DNA from: Thinopyrum elongatum
Taxonomy: Eukaryota; Streptophyta; Magnoliopsida; Poales; Poaceae
Length of the DNA stretch: 64,000 bases
NCBI GenBank assembly: GCA_011799875.1
Contig: CM022297.1
Span: 445,147,292 to 445,211,291, forward strand
Reading direction: 5' to 3'
Below, piece after piece: positions 25,001 through 36,534 of the stretch. How positions within the stretch are numbered: the stretch's first letter is position 1; each line of letters starts with the position of its first letter. A model generated the notes under the pieces. The model searched no databases, was not told the origin of the DNA, and worked only from the letters and a program-made list of their open reading frames with translations. The translations under genes were made by a program, and so were the position numbers.

Positions 25001-26124
25001 CGGACGCCAGAGTTCGGCCGCGTTCGGAAATGGCGCTAGAGGCTGCGGGGAGGCGATCTAGCGGCATGGGCGGCCTCACCGAGCTGCCCTGAGCACGCTC
25101 GCGTGCTCGAGCGAGCATGACGACAACCACAACGATGGCGACGAGCACCACGGTGGAGTAGCGTTCGGGCGGCGATGGCAGCGGTGGCTACGGGCTCAAG
25201 GAGAGATGGGGGAAGAGAGGGGCTTGCTTGCGGCTACTCACCGGGCCCTGTAAATGTGCTCAGATGGGCTCGGGGAAGCTCGTCGGCGGCGAATCGGCGA
25301 CGGAGACGAAGATGCCCGAGGAGGAAGAAGAGGAAGCGGCGCTCGCGGCGGGGGCTCCCGGCTTCAATGGCGTGCACCGATCGACATAGCGGGATCGAGT
25401 GGAGGACGGCGGCGAGCTTTCGGGCGCGAGAAGGAGAGGGCGAGGGAGAGCGAGGAGAAGGGCGAATGGCTAGGGTTCGATCCACGGCGTCGTCGGCTTC
25501 GTTCTTATCCCCTCAGCTTTGCTGTAGCATCGCCGTGTCGAGGATTCAGCCGGTGAGAGCACGCGCGGGCGTGCCGATAGCGCGACAAAGACGATGACGG
25601 TGGCTTAGTGGGCTGGGCCGGCTATGCTGCTACTGCTCCTGTTGCCATATGGGCCTAGTATACAGGGACTTTCCTATTTTTTTCTTTAATATTTTCTGTT
25701 TATTAACTCTTCTCTGTTTTTGCAATTGCTAGGCCACAAAAGACTTTCGTAAAATATGTGAATTGGCTCAATAATTACTAGACAATAAACTGAGATGGCA
25801 CAAAAAGTTTGGGGGAAATTTGAATGGTGCAAGCATTTTTAGAATTTGGAGAGGCCAAAATTAAATGCTGCTGGACCACTAAATAAAATCCAGGGGCATT
25901 TTGGAAATTCCAAAAATGTTGGTTTCAACATGACAAATATCTAGGGAATATTTTCCAAATTGTGAACTATTTTCATTGCATGACAGAAGAAATAAATATT
26001 TGACATGCAATTTGAATTTGAATTTGGCTTTGATTTTGGACAAGTGGCATAATGGCATGATGATCATGATGACATGACCACCATTAGAGGGAGCTCACTG
26101 TAGTGTGATGCTGGGGATGTTACA
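22010..26124 (-). repeat. 5' LTR of L1 (4115 bp)
   Basis: Matches 15022-19169 end to end by eye with scattered substitutions and indels, including a 56 bp segment of the other copy (18373-18428) missing here near 25388 and a longer G run at 23947. The motif array repeats at about 23465-23680. Confidence 0.88.
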
Positions 26125-26396
26125 GGTTCCATCGACTGACATGCAACTTGTTGCATAAAGATGGTTGGCGGGTGTCTGTCTCTCCCACCTTAGTTGAATC
26201 GGATTCGACAAAGGCGGTCCTTGTAGAAGGTTAAATAGCAACTTGCATATCACCGTTGTGGCTTTGCGCAGGTAAGAATCGTTCTTGCTAGATACCCATA
26301 GCACTGTAAAACATGCAACAACAAAGTAGAGGATGTCTAACTTGTTTTTGTAGGGTATGTTGTGATATGATATGGCCAAGGACATGATGAGATATA
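26125..26396 (+). other. A2 leader segment between L1 and L2
   Basis: Begins with the right L1 target copy GGTTC and ends with the left L2 copy ATATA. The sequence matches the A1 and A3 leaders (GACATGCAACTTGTT; GACGTCTAACTTGTTTTTG-like), so it belongs to A2. Confidence 0.8.
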
Positions 26397-29300
26397 TGTG
26401 ACACCCCCGCTCAATCGTGCACTAATCATACATGCAAATGCAAACGATCAAGCCTAAGGACTCACGGGAAGATATCACAACACAACTCTAAAACATAAAT
26501 AAAGTTATACAAGCTTTATATTACAAGCCAGGGGCCTCGAGGGCTCGAATACATAAGCTTGCGTACAAGCGTCAGCGGAAGCATCAGATATCTGAGTACA
26601 TATATAAAAGAAAACACAGATAAGCCCTTAGAAGGTGGGGCAGAAGAAAACACTACGATCGAAAGGCCCAGGCCTCCTGCCTGGGACCCTCCGATCCTAC
26701 TCCTGGTCGACGGCAAGTTCGAAGCAGTAACCACCCTCGGGGTAGTAGTAGTAGCGATCGTCGATGGGGCAGCTGTCTTAGGGGCTCCGTCATCTGGTCG
26801 TGTCAAACTGATATGGAGAGAAAAGGAAAGCAAAGCAACCGTGAGTACTCCGAAGTACTCAGCAAGCAAGGATCTACACTACATATGCAACATTATCAAA
26901 GGAAGGCTGTATATGTGGACTGGGCTGCAGAAATGCCAGAATAGAGAGAAGGCCTAGTCCTATCGAAGACTAGCATCTTCAGCGGTCTTGCAGCAATAGA
27001 AGAGAGTAGAACAGTACAATATAATGTAGCAGTAATGATATCAACCTCACCCAGAGATCCTTTCTCGACTCCCTGCGAGAAAGCAATCCCAGAGCCATAC
27101 AGTCATCAACCTCGTCCTGAGATCCCTTCTCGACTCCCTGCGAGAAGCAATCCCAGAGCCATAGTATCCAGTTCTAGTTGTATCGATCGGAATACAACTC
27201 CGAGTGTCCGTTACCGAGGATCCGGCTATGCATAGATTAGATCTTCCCTGCAGGGGTGCACCAACTTACCCACCACGCTTGCTTAACTCCGGCCGGACAC
27301 ACTTTCTGGGTCCTGCTCGGCCTCGGCCAAACGACACACCGCAACCCTACCTAAAGCTCAGCAGAGAGGTCCTCGCCGGTCTACATCCTAAGCGCAAGGG
27401 GGTCTTGGCCATCGCCCCTCACCCTCCGGGTCGTTGCGCACAGGGTGGATACCAGCGTCGCCTCAGGTGGCCGACACGATCCGACCGTGCCGCAATGCTG
27501 AACTGGACGTCTGTCAGAGCTTTCGGCTGATGCTACGATGCAGAACGCCCATACTATGCCCACATGATGGTTAGTGCTATCAGGCCAGAGGCCCACTCAG
27601 ATCACATATCCAAACCGTTAGTACCTTGGGGGTGCGGTAACGAGCAGAGACTCACGATCGATGTGACCCCGTCGCCCCGTCTCGAGGACTTGCGGCAAGG
27701 GCCAAGAATGCCCGGCCACGCCTCGTATTCTCACTCGTGCACCATCCAGGCAACCCGCCTTCACATCACACGCGGGTACCCCTCAGGGTCGACCCGCCTT
27801 TCCAAGTAACAATAGTACAGTCCAAGTATCCGTGTGTCCATAACATCAGGGGAATCCGAGGTATCACCCTCGTTGGGTTCCTACTCGATGTATCCGTCAA
27901 GGTGAACTCGGAGGAATCACCCTCGCTGGGTTCACACTTGGGTGTTGTACGACGGCGTCGTTATCGGAAGCGGTGAAGGAGGAATCACCCTCGATGACCA
28001 CGACCGAATAGCTACTCTACAGAGTTAACATCTGAAGTGCTACAAGAGGTTTCACCCTCGGCACTCGATAGTAACGCTGCAGTGTCGTTACAACTAAGGG
28101 GGGGGTGATGTGCGGTGTCGGAGCCTGGTCTTCAATCCCGTTGATCGGGTCTTCTGATAATCCAGCGGGGCAGTCGGGACTAGTGGGGTCACTGATAGGT
28201 CTCTACCCAGCCTATACTAGAAAGTTTAGGATAAGCACGTAAGGTTTCAATAGCAGGTTTCAATAAATAGGCTATGCATTAGAATAGGTAAAGCAGTAGT
28301 AGCAGCAATTCTAATGAAAGCATGAGAGAGAAAGAATAGGCGATATCGGTATGCTCAAAAGGGGGGTGCTTGCCTGGTTGCTCGGCGGCAAGGGCAAGGT
28401 CGTCAATTGTGGCATCGGGTTCCTGAGTTGCGTCGGTCTCGGGGACGACGTCGGTGTCAGGGTCTACCGAGAGAGAAGAGGGGGAAGAAACAGTAAATAT
28501 AAAGCAAACAAGAGCATGTCATGGCACTACGCAGAGCTAGGGGTGTTCTGACGTGGTGCTACATGATTTAGGTGAAGAGGGAAAACATCCGGGAATGTTT
28601 TCCCGGTTCCGGACATTTGTCAGACAGATGACCGGAGGGGAACGGTTCCATGTTCGGATAGTTAGGGACATGTGGTGAACAAACGGACCGTGAATTCGGA
28701 TTCGTCTCATTTTTCTGGTCATTTTTCATATATAAATTATTTTCATCGGAGTTACGGTTTAAAAGATATGATTTTCTAAAGTTTTATTAATTTCCTGGAA
28801 TTAATTTAAATTTGAAATCAAATTGGAAAAATGCTACGGGTACCCAGCACTGTGTACACAGAGTGCACACAGTGGCTGACCAGTGGTCCTGTTGACTGGG
28901 TCAACAGACCAGTCAATAGGGGCTGACGGGTGGGTCCTCGTGCTGAGTCAGCATGCTGACTCAGTGAGGGTTATCCAGTTAAACAGTGCTGCAGGCCCCA
29001 TTTGTCAGTTGCTGTTTAATTAAAACGTTTTCATTAGCAGTTAACTTAAACGCATGGGGCCCGGTGTCAGTGAGTGGTTAGTTGGGTTAGTTAGGGGCTA
29101 ACGACGAGACGTCAGCGGGGTTAGCGCCGGCGGGGAGCTACAGTGCGCCGGAGACGAGGCCGAGCTCCGGCGATGGCCGTCCGGCCGGTTCTGGCGACCA
29201 AATGGACGACCGCGGGCACGATTCGAACGGGCGCAGCGTTCCGCACCCATCCATGGTGGTAGTTGGTCCGGGGAGGTCGGGAGCGGCGCCGGTGATAAGC

Positions 29301-30527
29301 AGGGCGGTGGCGGCGTTCGGGAGCGCGGTGGGGACGAGGCTAGGGGGCGCGGAGAGGCGAGCCAAAGGGCTCGTCGGACTCCTGCGAGCCCCGGGAATGC
29401 ATTGGTGTGCTCGGGCGCGAGCTTGGCCGGGTGTGGCCGCGTCGGCGAGGCGACAGGCGGCGGCTGGAGTACGGTTGCGTTGGTAGGGCGACTATAGAAC
29501 GCTAGAGGGGGAATGGACAGGCGCCAATGGCGCAGTGGCTCACCGCGGTAGCGTAGGGACTAGGCAATGGGCTCGGGGAGGTCCTGCGACGGAGATCGAC
29601 GATGGTGAGGCGGCGGCAGCCGACGGAGGAAATCGGCGCGGGTGACGGCCGTGGTGCTCCCCGGCTCGATCCGAAGGGCGGAGGGGATGTGGTCAAGGAC
29701 GCTGCTCCTCCTGTCCATGGCGAGCGGGTGCAGGGTAGCCGGTGGCCGCGAGCTCCATGGGTCAACGGCCACGGCGGCGCTCGGGTTCGGGGGAAGAGGA
29801 AGATGACGAGGCAGGGAGAGGGGAAAGTGGGGCTAGGGTTAGCTTGGGGGCTCTTGGGGCTTCCTTATCCCCTCCAGAGACGCGGGGTTCGTCGCGGTGT
29901 CGAACAGGGAGAGGGGGGCCATGGCGAGCGTGCGCGCGGGGGGCGCTGTGGAGACGACAGAGAGGGGGGTGAACAGCGTGAGGTGGGGGGCGGCAAGCGG
30001 TGGGCTGGGCCGCCTGTGCTGACTTAGGCCCAGGTGGCGGTGGGCGGTTTTGTTCTCTTTTTTATTTTCTGTTTTATTTCATTTTCTTATTTTCTTTTCT
30101 CTCATTTTCTGTTTTGCAAATAGTTAGGCCACAAAATGACTTTAGCAAAACATGTGACTTGTACCATTAAATGTTATGCATTATCTACTACTGCCAAAAA
30201 TTGGTTTGGAGACAAATGGAGTTCACACAAATTTTGTATTAAATAAAATGTATTAAACCTTGCTGCTTTGGGCACTGTTAGAGTCACTTAATTAATTTAT
30301 TAATTATTGTTTACAATTTTAGAATTGTCTCTGGAATATTTGTTATTTAATGAACATTTTAGTTTCTGTGTTTGAACAACTTTTATTTTCCACTTTGAAC
30401 TTAAATTGAAGTTTGAATTAGAAGTTTGAAATGCAATATGATGCAAATGATGACTAGGCACTGTTAACCTTGCTGACATGGCATTAACCTAGGGTGATCA
30501 TTGTAGTTAATGACAGGGGGTGTTACA
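26397..30527 (-). repeat. Solo LTR L2, related to the L1 LTR (4131 bp)
   Basis: Starts TGTGACACCCCCGC and ends GGGGTGTTACA on the plus strand, with exact target duplication ATATA at 26392-26396 and 30528-30532. It has the L1 LTR architecture (hairpin, motif array at 27850-28060, AT-rich belt, GC-rich block) but is clearly diverged, so it is a different subfamily. A single LTR with a clean duplication implies loss of the interior by LTR-LTR recombination. The orientation is taken as minus by alignment with L1. GC-rich ORFs at 29138-30027 are not considered genes. Confidence 0.88.
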
Positions 30528-31360
30528 ATATATTTGATGTATGAGATGATCATGTTTTGTAATTGTTTATCACAACTTGCGTGTCGATGAATACGGCAAC
30601 CGGCAGGAGCCATAGGGTTATCTTTAATTATTGTATGACCTGCATGTCAATCATTAAACGCTATGTAATGCTTTACTTTATCGCTAAGTGGTAGCAATAA
30701 TAGTAGAAGCATGGTTGGCATGACAACCCCGATGGCGACACGATGATGGAGATCATGGTGTCATGCCGGTGACGATGGAGATCATGCCGGTGCTTTGGAG
30801 ATGGAGATCAAAAGCACAAGTTGATGGCCATATTATGTCACTTATGATTTGCATGTGATGTTAATCCTTTTATGCATCTTATTTTGCTTAGGACGACGGT
30901 AGCATTATAAGGTGATCCCTCACTAAAATTTCAAGATAAAATTGTGTTCTTCCCAAGTGTGCACCGTTGCGAAAGTTCATCGTTTCGAAGCACCACGTGA
31001 TGAACGGGTGTGATAGACTCTACGTTCACATACAACGGGTGCAAGCCAGTTTTGCACATGCGGAACAGTTGGGTTAAACTTGACGAGCCAAGCATGTACA
31101 GACATGGCCTCGGAACACAAGAGACCGAAAGGTCGAACATGAGTCATATAGTAGATATGATCAACATAGAGATGTTCACCATTGAAACCACCTCATCTCA
31201 CGTGATGATCGGACTTGGGATGGTGAATTTGGATCGTGTTACACTCGGACAACCGGAGGGATGTTGATTTGAGTGGGATTTCTTAGGTAATATGATTAAT
31301 TGAACTCATTTATCATGAACAATAGTCTAAGTTATCTTTGCAATTTTATGTTGTAGATCA
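30528..31360 (+). other. Rest of the A2 leader before gag
   Basis: Resumes with the right ATATA copy, then TTTGATGTATGAGATGATCATG as in A1 and A3. No coding signal. TGTTGTAG just before the ATG at 31361 looks like a splice acceptor; BARE elements are reported to make a spliced gag RNA, but usage here is unknown. Confidence 0.7.
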
Positions 31361-34300
31361 ATGGCTCGCGCAGTAGCTCCCCTGAATTTCAATGTGTTCC
31401 TAGAGAAAGCTAAGCTGAAAGATGATGGAAGCAACTTTGTAGACTGGGCCCGTAATCTGAGGATTATCCTCACGGCTGCCCAAAAGTCTTATGTCCTTGA
31501 TGCACGGCTTGGTGCGCCACCCCCTCCAGCGACTGTGGACGTTGTGAATGCCTGGCAGTCGCATGTTGATGACTACTCAATAGTTCAGTGCGCCATGCTG
31601 TATGGCTTAGAACCGGGACTTCGAAGGCATTTTGAACGTCATGGAGCATGTGAGATGTTCTAGGAGTTGAAGTTTATCTTTGTGAAGAATGCCCGGATCG
31701 AGAGGTATGAGACCTCCGATAAGTTTTATGCCTGCAAGATGGAGGAGAACGGGTCTGTCAGTGAGCACATACTCAGAATGTCTGGGTACTACAACCGTCT
31801 GGCTGAATTGGGAGTTGAGCTCCCGCCAGAGGCTGTCACTGACAGAGTTCTTCAATCGCTACCACCTAGCTACAAGAGCTTTGTGTTGAACTATAACATG
31901 CAAGGGATGAACAAGTCAGTCTCTGAGCTGTTCGCGATGCTGAAAGTCACTGAGTCAGACATCCAGAAGGAGCATCAAGTGTTGATGGTGAATAAAACCA
32001 CTAGTTTCAAGAAAGGCAAGGGAAAGAAGGGAAACTTCAAGAAAGGTAGCAAAGCAGTTGCTCCTCCCGTGAAGAAACCCAAGGCTGGACCCAAGCCAGA
32101 GACTGAGTGCTTCTATTGCAAGGGTACTGGTCACTTGAAGCGGAGCTGCCCCAAGTACCTGGCCGACAAGAAGGGGTCCAATGTCAACAAAGGTATATAT
32201 GATATACATGATATTGATGTGTACTTTACCAACTCTCGTTGTAGTGCCTGGGTATTTGATACCGGTTCGGTTGCTCACATTTGCAACTCAAAGTAGGAAC
32301 TACAGAATAGACGGAGGCTGGCGAAGGACGAAGTGACGATGCGCGTGGGAAATGGTTCCAAGGTTGATGTGATCGCCGTCGGCACGCTCGCTCTTCGATT
32401 ACCATCAGGATTAGTGATGAACCTGAATAATTGTTATTTAGTGTCTGCATTGAGCATGAACATTATATCTAGATCTTGTTTAATGCGAGACGGTTACTCA
32501 TTTAAACCAGAGAATAATGGTTGTTCTATTTATATGGGCAATATCTTTTATGGTCATGCATCCATTGTGAGGGGTTTATTCTTATTGAATCTCGATAGTG
32601 ATGATACACATGTTCTTATTGAATCTCGATAGTAACACTTTCTTGTGGCACTGCCGCTTAGGTCATATGGTGTAAAGCGCATGAAGAAACTCCATGCTGA
32701 TGGACTTTTGGAGTCACTTGATTTTGAATCACTTGACACATGCGAACCATGCCTCATGGGCAAGATGACTAAGACCCCATTTTTTGGAACAATGGAATGG
32801 GCAAGTGACTTGTTGGAAATCATACATACAGATGTGTGCGGTCCGATGAGCATTGATGCGTGTGGTGGATATCGTTACTTTGTCACCTTCACCGATGACT
32901 TGAGTAGATATGGGTATACTTACTTAATGAAGCATAAGTCTGAAATGTTTGAAAAGTTCAAGCAATTTCAGAGTGAAGTTGAGAATCATCGTAACAAGAA
33001 GATTAAATTCCGATCGAGGGGGAGAATATCTGAGTTATGAATTTGGCAATCACTTAAGACAATGTGGAATTGTTTCACAGTTGACGCCACCTGGAACACC
33101 ACAGCGTAGTGGCGTGTTCGAACGTCATAATCGTACCTTATTGGATATGGTGCGTTCTATGATGTCTCTTGCCGATCTGCCACTATTGTTTTGGGGTTAT
33201 GCGTTAGAGACAGTTGCATTCACTTTAAATAGGGCACCATCTAAGTCTGTGGAGACGACACCGTATGAACTGTGGTTTGGCACGAAACCTAAGTTGTCGT
33301 TTCTTAAGGTTTGGGGCTGGGATGCTTATGTCAAAAAGCTTCAGCCGGAAAAGCTCAAACCCAAAGCGCACAAATGCGTCTTCATAGGATACCCAAAAGA
33401 TACGATTGGGTATACCTTCTATCTCGGATCCAAAGGCAAAGTGTTTGTCACTAAGAACGGGTCCTTTCTCGAGAAAGAGTTTCTCTCGAAAGAATTGAGT
33501 GGGAGGAAGCTAGAACTTGATGAGGTTGTTGAACCTTTACTTCAACCAGAGGGTAGCGCAGCACAGAAAGATGTTTCTGTGGCACCTACATCAATTGAAG
33601 AGGAAGCTAATGATGATGATCATGAAGCTTTGGATCAAGTTACCATCGAACCTCGTAGGTCGACGAGGATACGTACAACTCCTGAGTGGTATGGTAACCC
33701 TGTCTTAGAGGTCATGTTGTTGGACAACGGTGAACCTACGAGCTATGGAGAAGCGATGGTTGGCCCAGATTCCGATAAATGGTTAGAGGCCATGAAATCC
33801 GAGATGGGATCCATGTATGAAAACAAAGTATGGACTTTGGAAGTATTACCTGAAGGGCGAAAGGCCATTCAGAATAAATGGATCTTCAAGAAGAAGACGG
33901 ACGCGGACGGTAATGTCACTGTCTATAAAGCTCGACTTGTAGCAAAGGGGTTTTCACAAGTTCAAGGAGTTGACTATGATGAGACTTTCTCACCCGTAGC
34001 GATGCTTAAGTCCGTTAGAATCATGTTGGCAGTAGCTGCATTTTTCGACTATGAAATCTGGCAGATGGATGTCAAAACAGTGTTCCTTAATGGTTTCCTT
34101 AAGAAAGAGTTGTATATGATGCAACCGAAAGGTTTTGTTGATCCAGGGAATGCTGACAAAGTGTGTAAACTCCAGCGATCCATTTATGGACAGGTGCAAG
34201 CATCTCGGAGTTGGAATCTTTGCTTTGATGAGGTGATCAAAGCGTTTGGGTTTATACAAGTTTTTGGAGAATCTTGTATTTACAAGAAAGTGAGTGGGAG

Positions 34301-35305
34301 CTCTATAGCATTTATAATATTATATGTGGATGACATATTGCTGATTGGAAAAAATATAGAACTTTTGAAAAACGTGAAGGAATATTTGAACAAGAGTTTT
34401 TCAATGAAGGACCTAGGAGAAGCTGCTTTCATATTGGGCATCAAGATCTATAGAGATAGATCGAGACGCTTGATAGGACTTTCTCAAAGCACATACCTTG
34501 ATAAGGTTTTGAAGAAGTTCAAAATGGATCAGTCCAAGAAGGGGTTCTTGCCTTTTTTGCAAGGTGTGAAGTTGAGTCAGACTCAATGCCCAGCGACTAC
34601 AGAGGATAGAGAAAAGATGAGTGTCATCCCCTATGCTTCTGCCATAGGCTCTATCATGTATGCGATGTTGTGCACAAGATTGGATGTCAGCCTTGCCATA
34701 AGTATGGCCGGAAGGTTTCAAAGTAATCCAGGAATGGATCACTGGACAGCGGTCAAGAATATCCTTACGTACCTAAAAAGGACTAAGGAATTGTTTCTCG
34801 TTTATGGAGGTGATCAAGAGCTCGTCGTAAAGGGTTACGTCGATGCAAGCTTTGACACTGATCCGGATGACTCTAAGTCTCAAACCGGATACGTATATAT
34901 TATTAATGGGGGAGCGGTAAGCTGGTGCAGTTCCAAGCAAAGCGTGGTAGCTGATTCTACATGCGAAGCGGAGTACATAGCTGCCTCGGAGGCAGCGAAG
35001 GAATGTGTCTGGATGAAGCAGTTCATGACAGATCTTGGAGTTGTGTCCAGTGTACTGAACCAATGACTCTGTTCTGTGACAACACTGGTGCCATTTCTCT
35101 AGCCAAGGAACCAAGGTTTCACAAGAGGACCAGACACATAAAGCGACGCTTCAACTCCATCCGTGATGCACTCAAGGAGGAGGACATAAACATTTGCAAA
35201 GTACACACGGATCTGAATGCTGCAGATCCGTTGACTAAACCTCTTCTACGGGCAAAACATGATCAACACCAGAACTCTATGGGTGTTAGATTCATTACCA
35301 TGTAA
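31361..35305 (+). pseudogene. Copia gag-pol polyprotein of A2 (nearly full length, multiply broken)
   Basis: Starts at ATG 31361 (MARAVAPLNFNVFLEKAK). Domains in order: gag; zinc knuckle CFYCKGTGHLKRSC near 32110-32150; protease WVFDTGSVAHIC near 32250-32285; GAG-pre-integrase near 32640-32700; integrase with HTDVCG near 32826 and a damaged middle near 33005; reverse transcriptase with YVDD near 34323-34335; RNase H with a CEAEYIAASEAAKECVW segment near 34963. TAG stops lie at 31661-31663 and 32294-32296. A deletion with a copied 21 bp filler lies near 32579-32633, and a frameshift near 33010 removes the SDRGGEY integrase block. A further frameshift near 35060 precedes the C-terminus (TAA 35303-35305). 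The RT-RNase H segment remains open for about 2.1 kb. Confidence 0.92.
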
Positions 35306-35324
35306 TACTAGACTATTGACTCTA

Positions 35325-35335
35325 GTGCAAGTGGG
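35325..35335 (+). other. Polypurine tract of A2, fused to mid-LTR sequence
   Basis: GTGCAAGTGGGA follows the gag-pol stop as expected, but the next bases (TCTTGTATT) match the 5' LTR from 13676, not its start. The U3 beginning has been deleted. Confidence 0.7.
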
Positions 35336-35612
35336 ATCTTGTATTACAGAATGAGTAAAGAGACTTGCCGGTAACGAGATTGAACTAGGTATGTAGATAC
35401 CGACGATCGAATCTTGGGCAAGTAACATACCGATAGACAAAGGGAACTGCATACGGGATTAGCTGAATCCTTGACATCGAGGTTCGTCCGATAAAGATCT
35501 TCGTAGAATATGTAGGAACCAATATGGGCATCCAGGTCCCGCTATTGGTTATTGACCGTAGAGGTGTCTCGGTCATGTCTGCATAGTTCTTGAACCCGCA
35601 GGGTCTACACAC
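35336..35612 (+). repeat. 3' LTR of A2, first part (5'-truncated)
   Basis: Aligns with 13676-13949 of the 5' LTR. The first ~580 bases are missing. Interrupted at 35613 by T1 and resumed at 41943. Confidence 0.85.
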
Positions 35613-36534
35613 TGTTCACACACGAACACGTCACCATGTACCTCCAATGCCGAGGGTGATGCACCACAGCTCATGTCGAAGGAGACCCGTCCGGAAGCGC
35701 GGTACGCAAGCAGTCCGGCAGGCCCTTTTGAAGACCCGAAACCCCACACGCCCGGGAGGGTTCCCGTCAGGGCACGCGGCGGCTATGGGCTGCCCTAGGT
35801 CGACCTGATCGCCCCTAGGACCTCGAGGTTCACCGCCCTGCAATGAAGAAGAACGAACGAAGAACGAGGAAGAAGAAGAACAAGGGAGAAAAAAAGTAAA
35901 GGTAAAAGATGTAGATAGATTTGTTCGATTGTGTGTTGTTGTTCAATCGGCCGTCACCCCTCAGGTATATAAGAGGCGGATGGACTTCCCGGTCAAGGAA
36001 AGGTTAGAATTCACGTTCAAAACCCTAGTTTGGGTCCAACTCGGAATCCAACTTCCCAAAACGGTTCGGTTTGCAACTTTGCAGCAGAAAAATCCAAAAC
36101 CCGGACAAACATCCCCGGAGTGTCCGGCCATCCTCGGAGAAATCCAAAACCCGGATGATCATTCCCGGAGTGTCCGGCCATCCTGATGCAACCGCACATT
36201 TTCGGCTCTAACTTTTGCATACGAACTCCGATTGAGACATTTTTTTATATCAAAATCAACCATTTCGACGAGACGCACAACTTTCATGTTGAAACTTTTT
36301 CCATTTGAAGGCATCTTAATTGGGTTTTAAGCCATTCTTTAATCTGGTGTCAACATGAGCATCTCTGAAATTGTCATAACTTTTGCATCTGAGCTCCATT
36401 TTAGACCATCTTCATATCCATCTTGATCTTCTCGAAGAGAGCCATCTCATGGTGACTTTCAATAATAAGTTTGAATTAATCTTGACATAGCTTCAAGCTA
36501 CACTTTATAATCGTGCCACTTTTGAGCGTCAACA
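35613..36534 (-). repeat. 3' LTR of T1 (922 bp)
   Basis: Plus-strand ends TGTTCACACACG ... GAGCGTCAACA. It contains two tandem copies of a ~49 bp unit (about 36085-36185) carrying CCCGGAGTGTCCGGCCATCC, a GAAGAAGAA-rich run near 35845-35890, and a TATATAAG-like motif near 35965. Confidence 0.88.

Larger units (their letters stand above)
15022..26124 (-). mobile_element. LARD-like non-autonomous LTR retrotransposon L1 (11.1 kb, 4.1 kb LTRs)
   Basis: Two long direct repeats, 15022-19169 (4148 bp) and 22010-26124 (4115 bp), flank a 2840 bp interior. The target duplication GGTTC is exact (15017-15021 and 26125-26129). Orientation is minus: TGGTATCAGAGCC (initiator-Met PBS, 22006-21994) lies next to the right-hand LTR, and a purine-rich GTGGAGGAGAAT abuts the left-hand LTR. 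No gag or pol motif is visible in the interior. The size plan resembles large retrotransposon derivatives known from Triticeae. The CTCGGGACGAGATTTC sequence just before the polypurine tract resembles the end of Tekay/Del chromovirus elements, a possible partner; that link is inference. Confidence 0.88.

Noticed and set aside
29138..30027. Overlapping GC-rich ORFs in L2
   Set aside because: Open on several frames of both strands because of base composition; lies inside a solo LTR.
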